Origin: JBQTHP01 sp052389755
Lineage (GTDB): Bacteria; Pseudomonadota; Gammaproteobacteria; Steroidobacterales; Steroidobacteraceae
Length of the DNA: 8,465 nt
Reading direction: 5' to 3'
Assembly: GCA_052389755.1 (NCBI GenBank)
Contig: JBQTHP010000236.1
Location: forward strand, 1 to 8,465
Shown here: one piece after another, positions 1-4,965 of the stretch
Numbering within the stretch: the stretch's first letter is position 1
Layout: every line of letters starts with the position of its first letter
Position numbers and translations under genes: made by a program
Notes under the pieces: model-generated
Told to the model about the DNA's origin: nothing
The model's database searches: none
What the model saw: only the letters and a program-made list of their open reading frames with translations

Positions 1-1052
1 CCGAATGCCATCGAGACTGCGACGGCGCGATTCAGCTCGACGACGGGTGAAGGCGCGCGCTGGGCAAGCGCGTAGTAGAGCACGGCAATGCGCGCCCAGT
101 CCGTCTCGGCAGGCGTCCGCGCTCGCGCGTGACAAGCGGCGATCGCGGCCTGCAACGCGTAAGGGCCGCCCGCGCCGCCGAGCTGCTCGGCTCGCTCGAG
201 CGCCGCGAGGCCACGATGGATGAGGAGTTGGTCCCAGCGCGCGCGATCCTGATCGAGTAACAGGATGGGCCGTCCCGAGGGGCCGACCCGCGCGTGCGAG
301 CGAGACGCCTGGATCTCCATGAGCGCGACGAGGCCGTGCACCTCTGGCTCCTGCGCAGCGAGCTCGGCGACGATGCGGCCGAGGCGCAGCGCATCCTCGC
401 ACAGCGCAGGTCGCATCCAGTCGTCACCGGCGGTCGCCGCGTAGCCCTCGTTGAAGACGAGGTAGATGACCTCGAGCACGGACGATAGACGCGCGGCGCG
501 CTCATCCTCACTGGGGACCTCGAAGGGCACGTGCGCCTCGGCGAGGGTCCGCTTGGCCCGGACGATTCGCTGGGCGACCGTCGGCTCAGGGACGAGGAAC
601 GCACGCGCGATCTCCTCGGTGGTCAGACCTCCGAGCAAGCGCAGCGTGAGGGCGACGCGCGCCTCGGTCGAGAGCACCGGATGACACGAGATGAACACGA
701 GGCGCAGGAGGTCGTCGCCGACTTCGTCATCGATCGCCGCGTCGAGCTCCGCTTCAGCCGTCTCCTGCAGGGACTCGAGCTCGTGGCCGAGCGCCTCGTG
801 CTTGCGCTCGAGCAGCTTGCTTCGGCGCAGCCGGTCGATCGCGCGATGCTTCGCGGTGGCCATGAGCCAGGCGCCCGGGTTGTCCGGGACGCCCGATTCC
901 GGCCACTGCTCGAGCGCGGCGACGAGAGCGTCCTGCGCGAGCTCCTCGGCAACGCCGACGTCGCGCATGATGCGCGTGAGACCGGCAATGAGCCTCGCCG
1001 ACTCGATCCTCCAGACTGCGTCGATTGCGCGATGCGTATCGGTAGCCGCCAC
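1..1052 (-). CDS. ECF42-type RNA polymerase sigma factor with DUF6596/TPR-like C-terminal extension (3' end cut by window edge)
   Basis: This is a cytoplasmic alternative sigma factor that would direct RNA polymerase to the neighbouring DGPF genes. The frame is open from the in-frame TGA at 1064-1062 to the left edge, giving about 350 residues. Region sigma-2 spans roughly residues 15-80, with AEELAQDALVAALEQW and the DNA-binding segment WLMATAKHRAIDRLRR. Sigma-4 spans about 115-170, with LTTEEIARAFLVPEPTVAQR as helix-turn-helix. A long extension follows, with VIYLVFNEGYAAT and, at the edge, SPVVELNRAVAVSMAFG; these are hallmarks of the ECF42 group. Family members are about 400-420 residues, so roughly 60 are missing. 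The only good in-frame start is GTG at 1052, giving AATDTHRAIDAVWRIESARL, which fits family N-termini; it lacks a well-placed ribosome site. It lies 70 bp after the second DGPF gene and is probably cotranscribed. Identity is secure; the start is less so. Confidence 0.92.
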   Translation of the reverse strand, partial: MAATDTHRAIDAVWRIESARLIAGLTRIMRDVGVAEELAQDALVAALEQWPESGVPDNPGAWLMATAKHRAIDRLRRSKLLERKHEALGHELESLQETAEAELDAAIDDEVGDDLLRLVFISCHPVLSTEARVALTLRLLGGLTTEEIARAFLVPEPTVAQRIVRAKRTLAEAHVPFEVPSEDERAARLSSVLEVIYLVFNEGYAATAGDDWMRPALCEDALRLGRIVAELAAQEPEVHGLVALMEIQASRSHARVGPSGRPILLLDQDRARWDQLLIHRGLAALERAEQLGGAGGPYALQAAIAACHARARTPAETDWARIAVLYYALAQRAPSPVVELNRAVAVSMAF

Positions 1053-1085
1053 GGCTACCCATCAAACCATCTCCATCCGCACCGC

Positions 1086-1123
1086 CGCAAGACTTGCGAC
1101 GCGGCTACGACCCGTCAGGTCGT
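1086..1123 (-). promoter_or_regulatory. Two small inverted repeats between the DGPF gene and the sigma gene
   Basis: The 70-bp gap before the sigma gene holds two adjacent hairpins. ACGACC-CGTCA-GGTCGT occupies 1107-1123 (6-bp stem, 5-base loop). CGCAA-GAC-TTGCG occupies 1086-1098 (5-bp stem, 3-base loop). Neither is followed on the minus strand by a T-run, so they are not intrinsic terminators of standard form. They could lower read-through or stabilise mRNA ends so that the DGPF genes are expressed more than the sigma factor; that is inference. Short stems in GC-rich DNA also arise by chance. Confidence 0.3.
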
Positions 1124-1551
1124 CACGAGCCCTTACGTTGCCTGGCCTGCGTCTGCATCTCGGGGAGCTTCGCCGCAGCCGCCTTGACATCGGCAGGGAA
1201 GTCCGAGAGCTCCTGCACCTGGCGAATCTCGATCACTTCGTTGTCCGAAGCGGGGCAGCGCGACGCCCACGCGATCGCCTCTTCCTTCGACTTCACCTGA
1301 ATCATCCAGTAGCCGCCGAGTACCTCCTTCGCCTCGGCGAAGGGTCCGTCGGTCACCTTGGGCTTGCCTCCGGCGAACGAAACGCGCGCCCCCACCGAGG
1401 GCGGGTGCAGGCCATCGAGCGCGAGCAGCACACCGGCTTTCTGCAAGGATTCGTTGTACTTCATCATCGCCGCAACGCCCTTCGCGTCCGGCATGGTGCC
1501 CGGCGCTGCTTTCTCGTATCCCTTGGGGATCATCAGCATCATGAATCGCAT
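1123..1551 (-). CDS. DGPF/YCII-domain protein (second of tandem pair)
   Basis: This is a 142-residue protein of the YCII-like DGPF family, small cytoplasmic alpha-beta barrel proteins of unknown biochemical function that are typical partners of ECF42 sigma factors. It opens with MRFMMLMIPKGYE. KAGVLLALDGLHPPS sits at about 38-52, the signature DGPF motif at 68-71 (VTDGPFAEAKE), and KSKEEAIAWASRCP follows. A charged tail ends in QARQRKGS. The start at 1551 is preceded by a strong AAGGAG ribosome site (1559-1564) at 7-base spacing. It begins 28 bp after the upstream paralogue and is followed by the sigma gene, so all three are probably one transcript. Family membership is clear; substrate and reaction, if any, are unknown. 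Confidence 0.93.
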   Translation of the reverse strand: MRFMMLMIPKGYEKAAPGTMPDAKGVAAMMKYNESLQKAGVLLALDGLHPPSVGARVSFAGGKPKVTDGPFAEAKEVLGGYWMIQVKSKEEAIAWASRCPASDNEVIEIRQVQELSDFPADVKAAAAKLPEMQTQARQRKGS

Positions 1552-1579
1552 CTCATTACTCCTTACGGCTTCGGCACGA

Positions 1580-1945
1580 CTACTGCTTCGCGAAGTCCTC
1601 CGCCTCGAACACCTGACGAATCTCGATCTCGGATTCCGCGCCCGTGGGGTTCGGGCAGCGCTTGACCCACTCGATCGCTTCTTCTTTCGACTTCACTTGC
1701 CACAGCCAGAAGCCGGCGATCAGCTCCTTCGCTTCGGTGAAGGGCCCATCGATCACGGTGCGCTTGGTGCCGGAGAACCTGACGCGCGCACCCTTTGAGC
1801 TCGGCTGCAGCCCCTCGGCCGCGAGCAGCACGCCTGCCTTGAGGAGCTCGTCGTTGAACTTCCCCATTTCGGTCAGGAGCTTCTCGTCCGGGAGAACGCC
1901 CGCCTCCGTGGTCCTGTCGGCCTTGACCATGATCATGAATCGCAT
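1580..1945 (-). CDS. DGPF/YCII-domain protein (first of tandem pair)
   Basis: This is a 121-residue paralogue of the next gene and the promoter-proximal member of the DGPF–ECF42 operon. It starts MRFMIMVKADR, carries KAGVLLAAEGLQPSSKGARV at about 36-55 and the signature DGPF at 66-69 (VIDGPFTEAKELIAG), then KSKEEAIEWVKRCP and an acidic/hydrophobic end (IRQVFEAEDF). The core and spacing match the downstream copy closely, pointing to tandem duplication, while the N-terminal loop and the tail differ. The start at 1945 has an AAAGGAG ribosome site around 1955-1961. An ECF42-like promoter lies about 50-80 bp upstream. Proteins of this family were once grouped with PhnB-like and YciI-like folds; no catalytic activity can be assigned from sequence. 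Confidence 0.93.
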   Translation of the reverse strand: MRFMIMVKADRTTEAGVLPDEKLLTEMGKFNDELLKAGVLLAAEGLQPSSKGARVRFSGTKRTVIDGPFTEAKELIAGFWLWQVKSKEEAIEWVKRCPNPTGAESEIEIRQVFEAEDFAKQ

Positions 1946-1993
1946 CGTCTTGTCTCCTTTGAGGTTTCAGGTTCGGAAGGTTGTGGGCTTCTG

Positions 1994-2027
1994 CTTACAC
2001 GTCGAACGAGGGTCGGCGGGATCGACA
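1994..2027 (-). promoter_or_regulatory. Putative ECF42-dependent promoter of the DGPF–sigma operon
   Basis: Reading the minus strand, TGTCGA (2027-2022) is followed after exactly 17 bases by CGAC (2004-2001). The motif reported for ECF42 sigma factors, as I recall it from the Streptomyces venezuelae study, is TGTCGA at -35 and CG(A/T)C at -10. Transcription would start near 1994, leaving a leader of about 49 bases before the ATG at 1945. Both boxes, their orientation and their spacing fit, and the operon encodes an ECF42 factor, so autoregulation is likely. Confidence 0.68.
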
Positions 2028-2035
2028 CGTCGAAC
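1997..2035. repeat. 11-bp direct repeat overlapping the ECF42-like promoter boxes
   Basis: ACACGTCGAAC occurs at 1997-2007 and again at 2025-2035, 28 bp apart on the plus strand. On the minus strand the upstream copy runs into the -35 box and the downstream copy contains the -10 box. The upstream copy is also part of an inverted repeat, TCGAC-AC-GTCGA, at 2022-2033. The repeats could bind a regulator or be a by-product of the GTCGA-rich promoter elements. Confidence 0.5.
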
Positions 2036-2096
2036 CGCTCTTTTTTCCAGTAAGCTGCCGCGGCCGGGAACGAGAGCTCGAACCACCCGCGTTTCC

Positions 2097-2546
2097 ATGC
2101 ACGACCGCAACCCATACGCTCCCTCTGCCGCCACGCTCGCGCTTCCCGGGGACGCTTCCGTCGGGACGCATGACGGAGCGAATGTCTGGCGCGAGGGTGA
2201 TGTGCTCATCCTGGTGCCCGACAGCGATCTGCCGGATCGCTGCGTCAAATGCAATGCGCCTGCCGAAACGCCCATCAAGGAGCGTACGGTTTATTGGCAC
2301 CACCCTGCGATTTACCTGGTCGTCGTGCTGAATGTAATCCTCTATGTCATCGTGGCGCTGATCGCACGCAGAAAGGCGACCGTGGGCGCCGGGCTTTGCG
2401 GCCCGCATAAGAAGCGACGGCGCGTCAGCATCCTGCTGGGATGGATCGGCACCATCGCCGGTTTCGCCATGATCGTTGGCGGCAGCGGCAACAGCGGCTA
2501 CCTCATGCTGTTCGGATCCGTGATCCTCCCGCCGTTCCCTGGCTGA
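2097..2546 (+). CDS. Small 'NPYAP' Cys-motif membrane protein, hypothetical
   Basis: This 149-residue protein starts MHDRNPYAPSAATLALP. The Asn-Pro-Tyr-Ala N-terminus is followed by a soluble region with a CVKC motif (DLPDRCVKCNAPAE, about residues 47-60). Next come IKERTVYWHHPAIY, a hydrophobic segment (LVVVLNVILYVIVALIA), a basic loop with LCGPHKKRRR, and a second hydrophobic segment (ILLGWIGTIAGFAMIVGG). It is probably an inner-membrane protein with the Cys-bearing domain on one side. I recognise the layout from uncharacterised proteins of Xanthomonadales-like bacteria; no function is known to me. The frame is open far upstream, but 2097 gives the family-like start; no clear Shine-Dalgarno precedes it. 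The end (VILPPFPG) comes soon after the second hydrophobic segment, suggesting a shortened C-terminus. It is divergent from the DGPF operon and convergent with the zinc-ribbon gene. Confidence 0.8.
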   Translation: MHDRNPYAPSAATLALPGDASVGTHDGANVWREGDVLILVPDSDLPDRCVKCNAPAETPIKERTVYWHHPAIYLVVVLNVILYVIVALIARRKATVGAGLCGPHKKRRRVSILLGWIGTIAGFAMIVGGSGNSGYLMLFGSVILPPFPG

Positions 2547-2558
2547 TGCGAACGCAGT

Positions 2559-3098
2559 CTAGTCGCTATAGAGATACGCCATGATTTCCGACTTGTGTTT
2601 GGTCTGCGTCAGCCACGACCTGAAATCGTCAACTCTTGCTGCACCTTCCTCGCCGATGCTTCGCTTCAGAATCGAGCGACGCATGTCCTCGCTGAGCTGA
2701 CGACGGATGCGTCTCTGCCACTGGTCGGTGAAGATGGACGGCATGCTGTGACTGAGCTGCAACGCTTCGAGCAGCTCCCATTCGCCACGATCCAGCCACG
2801 CTTCGTCGCATGAAGCGCAGACGTCTACGCGATTCGAGACGCTTCCCGCCAGCTTGTGCTTCGTCATGAGTCGACCGCATTTGGGACAGGTGATCGCAGT
2901 CGTGGTTTCCGTCGTATCGACTGCAGCAGCGGCCTCCGTCGCAGTGGCGACCTCGGGCGGCTTCTGGGTTTCGGCCCAATGCCGGTAGTACACCAGGGAA
3001 ACCAGACTGCCTTGGCAGTTGGCACAACCCAGAGCCGGCAGATGCTCCTCGATCATCGTGGGCTTCAGGTCCGCTGTCTTGCATCGCGGGCATTTCAT
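2559..3098 (-). CDS. Zinc-ribbon (zf-TFIIB-like) protein
   Basis: This 179-residue cytoplasmic protein has two Cys4 zinc ribbons. The first uses C3, C6, C25 and C28 (MKCPRC ... LGCANC). The second uses C71, C74, C94 and C97 (TCPKCGRLM ... VDVCASC) and continues into DEAWLDRGEWELLEAL, the usual zf-TFIIB ending. An Ala/Thr-rich linker (about 48-69) joins them. The C-terminal third is helical and charged (WQRRIRRQLSEDMRRSILKR). Proteins of this type are common but uncharacterised; metal binding is a firm prediction, function is not. It starts 19 bp after the metallopeptidase stop, with an AGGGA ribosome site 9 bases upstream, so the two genes are probably cotranscribed. It converges with the NPYAP gene, leaving only 12 bp between stops. 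Confidence 0.88.
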   Translation of the reverse strand: MKCPRCKTADLKPTMIEEHLPALGCANCQGSLVSLVYYRHWAETQKPPEVATATEAAAAVDTTETTTAITCPKCGRLMTKHKLAGSVSNRVDVCASCDEAWLDRGEWELLEALQLSHSMPSIFTDQWQRRIRRQLSEDMRRSILKRSIGEEGAARVDDFRSWLTQTKHKSEIMAYLYSD

Positions 3099-3117
3099 GG
3101 GCGTGGTTCCCTGTTCG

Positions 3118-4809
3118 TCATTGGGGCGTCAGTTGCTCGGCTGTCACGAACCTCGGCGCGATGTCGACCGGCACATCCGTGAGCCGATCGATCACTCGCT
3201 GCACGTCCGGGCGAATGACGGCCATGCGCTGCATCAGCTTCTGCACACCGCCGTAATCCCCGTGTGCCTGCAGCGTCATGACGTCGTGCGCTAGGGCGGC
3301 GACCGCTTTCTTCGTCTTCGGCAAATCGAGCGAGAACTCGCCGTTCCGATTGACGCGTACGGCGCCTCGGTCCATGAGGTAATTCACCTGCAAGGCCATG
3401 CCTTTCGCATGAGAGGCATTCAGCCCGAAGCGCAGAGTGCGAAACGTGGAGGCGAGGAACGTCACGTACATGCTGCGTTCCTGCTCCTTGTCGATCACTC
3501 CCTTGTCCATCAGGTACTGCAGCGCCCACAGTCCTGAGATGTCTGCCTTGGCCTCCTCGAGCGGGCCGTTCAGCTCCTTCAACTCCTGGCGCACGGTGGT
3601 GTCGCGACCGCCGACGCGAATGGTCTGCGGACCGAGCCCGTGCATCAGCTCATGCATCAGGATGTGGGTGAAGAACGGCTCGAACGCGACCAGCGGCCGG
3701 TCCTCCGGGGCAAGTGCGACGCCGGAGATCGGCACCAGCACCTTCTCGAACTTCGCCTGCTGGAAGTTTCTGAGCAGCACGCGCTTCGAGCCCTTCTCGG
3801 CTACGACCTTCTCGTCGTTCGGCAGGTTGAAGGCTGCGGTCTGTACGCCGTGATTGCCATCCCCTGCGGCAAAAGCCACGTTCACGACGCGGATCGGCGA
3901 GTAGCCGCCGAGTTTCGCGCGGCGAAACCGTGGCTCGATCGGCAGATGATCCTCCAGGTCCTGCAGCTCGTTGCTGAATCGGGCGAGCTTGCGCGTCTCT
4001 TCCGCGTCGGTCAGCGTGATGAACGCCTCGAACGCTGCCTTGAAATTGAACCACTCGTCCTCGTACACCTCGTAAGGCCCGATCGTAGGCTCGATCGAGG
4101 CGTCGAGCTCCATCCATGCGACGTCGCTCGCGTAGTAGTCGTTGCTGAGAAACGCGTCAGCGCGCTTCTCGAGAAACGACTTGAGCGTCGGTTGCCTGGT
4201 GTGACTGGCTGCCTCTCGCAACAAGCGGGCGGTTTCCGCGAGCTCGCCCTGGTATTCCACGGAGTAGGGTACAGCCGTCAGTTTTCCGTCCGGGTTGCGG
4301 CGAATGGTGGCAAAGAAACCGGTTGCGGCGCCGCGCTGCGCTTCGGGCAGCGCCTTCATCCAGGCGTCGATCTCTTCGCGGGTGGCATCGGGTGGATAGA
4401 AGTTGGCGCCCTTGGACTTCTCCGCGATGCCGGGCAGAAATGGACGATCCTCGTCGAGCTCCGACCAGGGTCCCTTGTTGAGCAGGAAATATCTCAGGCG
4501 CGCACGGCCCAGGGGCGAGCTGTCGGACACCAGGTTCAGAAGCAACGTCTGATTGCCTGGTGAGCGTTGGCGCAGAAAAAGCGCATCGACATGGCGCGCG
4601 GCCTCGATCAGGCGCGCCAGGGCTGCGCGCTCTTCGTTCGGAAGCTCCGCCAGATCAACTCGCACGTCCACGGGCGCAAAGCGGGACTCCATGGTCTCGA
4701 GCTCCGAAACACTCGAAGCAGCGGGAGCGCCAGCCGCGCACAGCCCGGCGATCAGCGAACATGCGACGCTCAGCAGAACGGGCGTCGCACGGCGTCCTGC
4801 GTATTTCAT
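3118..4809 (-). CDS. Exported M49-like (dipeptidyl-peptidase III-like) zinc metallopeptidase
   Basis: This is a 563-residue predicted zinc peptidase of the peptidase M49 superfamily, likely acting in the periplasm. The N-terminus from ATG 4809 is a signal peptide (MKYAGRRATP, hydrophobic core to about residue 28, probable cleavage after APA at 28-30). Family landmarks follow: GPWSELDEDRPFLPG (~99-113), GANFYPPD (~120), IGPYEVYEDEWFNFKAAFEAF, GVQTAAFNLPNDEKV, zinc motif HELMHGLGP with H386, E387 and H390, and EEAKAD at 418-423 supplying the third ligand. Classic DPP III has HEXXGH and EEXRAE; this protein has HEXXH, as I recall in the M49-like domain of plant NUDX3. An in-frame ATG at 4851 would bury the signal peptide by 14 residues; 4809 has a GAGGAG ribosome site 6 bases upstream and is preferred. 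Substrate is unknown; dipeptide release from short peptides is the family default. Confidence 0.9.
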   Translation of the reverse strand: MKYAGRRATPVLLSVACSLIAGLCAAGAPAASSVSELETMESRFAPVDVRVDLAELPNEERAALARLIEAARHVDALFLRQRSPGNQTLLLNLVSDSSPLGRARLRYFLLNKGPWSELDEDRPFLPGIAEKSKGANFYPPDATREEIDAWMKALPEAQRGAATGFFATIRRNPDGKLTAVPYSVEYQGELAETARLLREAASHTRQPTLKSFLEKRADAFLSNDYYASDVAWMELDASIEPTIGPYEVYEDEWFNFKAAFEAFITLTDAEETRKLARFSNELQDLEDHLPIEPRFRRAKLGGYSPIRVVNVAFAAGDGNHGVQTAAFNLPNDEKVVAEKGSKRVLLRNFQQAKFEKVLVPISGVALAPEDRPLVAFEPFFTHILMHELMHGLGPQTIRVGGRDTTVRQELKELNGPLEEAKADISGLWALQYLMDKGVIDKEQERSMYVTFLASTFRTLRFGLNASHAKGMALQVNYLMDRGAVRVNRNGEFSLDLPKTKKAVAALAHDVMTLQAHGDYGGVQKLMQRMAVIRPDVQRVIDRLTDVPVDIAPRFVTAEQLTPQ

Positions 4810-4893
4810 CGTGAGCTCCTCAAACGAAGGCACGCGCGCAAGACTCGCCAAGGTGCGAGGCCGGCATATTAAAGGACGAGCTCACGCGTTCGC
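4810..4893. promoter_or_regulatory. Divergent leader region with 9-bp inverted repeat
   Basis: These 84 bp separate the peptidase ATG (minus) from the stranded xthA ATG (plus). CGTGAGCTC at 4810-4818 and its exact complement GAGCTCACG at 4878-4886 form a 9-bp inverted repeat. Each arm lies close to its own start codon, so both leaders read GAGCTCACG in their own direction. An AT-rich patch, CATATTAAA (4865-4873), lies between and could serve as a -10 element in either direction (TAATAT minus, TATTAA plus). No convincing -35 boxes are visible. Confidence 0.45.
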
Positions 4894-4965
4894 ATGAAGA
4901 TCGTGACCTTCAACGTAAACGGAATCACCGCCCGCGTTTCGCGCCTGCTCGGACTACCTCCCTAG
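4894..4965 (+). pseudogene. xthA (fragment): Stranded 5' fragment of exonuclease III gene (xthA)
   Basis: An ATG at 4894 opens MKIVTFNVNGITARVSRLL, the N-terminus of exonuclease III, including the active-site Asn of the FNVNG motif. Four unrelated codons and a TAG (4963-4965) end it at 23 residues. The DNA from 4895 to 4951 matches the head of the intact xthA at 7354-7410 in 55 of 57 positions. The two differences change Ala4 to Val (GTG for GCG) and make one silent GCC/GCG change. Similarity stops abruptly after 4951. It lacks every other catalytic residue and cannot be an enzyme. It keeps an ATG where the intact gene has TTG, so this is probably the original gene head with its original leader, cut off by an insertion. 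A short peptide could still be translated. Confidence 0.85.
4895..4951 (+). repeat. Left copy of 57-bp direct repeat (xthA 5' end)
   Basis: It is identical to 7354-7410 except at 4904 (T for C) and 4932 (C for G). Matching begins at the second base of the start codon and stops after CTGCTCG. Upstream flanks of the two copies show no similarity, so the repeat is confined to the gene head. Confidence 0.93.

Noticed and set aside
531..1665. Long plus-strand open frames opposite the sigma and DGPF genes
   Set aside because: They are Arg/Ser/Ala-rich with no recognisable domain, and the minus strand carries continuous family-level matches; GC-rich DNA leaves antisense frames open.
1644..2096. Upstream extension of the NPYAP membrane protein frame
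   Set aside because: It lies antisense to the DGPF gene and its promoter, with low-complexity content; the family-like N-terminus starts at 2097.
2547..2558. Terminator between the convergent NPYAP and zinc-ribbon genes
   Set aside because: The gap is only 12 bp and neither it nor its flanks show a GC-rich stem followed by a T-run.
3640..4563. 307-codon plus-strand frame opposite the M49-like gene
   Set aside because: The minus frame has a complete signal peptide, zinc motif and many family landmarks; the plus frame matches nothing I know.
4810..4851. ATG at 4851 as start of the M49-like peptidase
   Set aside because: It would add 14 residues before the signal peptide; the internal ATG at 4809 has a strong ribosome site and places the signal peptide at the N-terminus.
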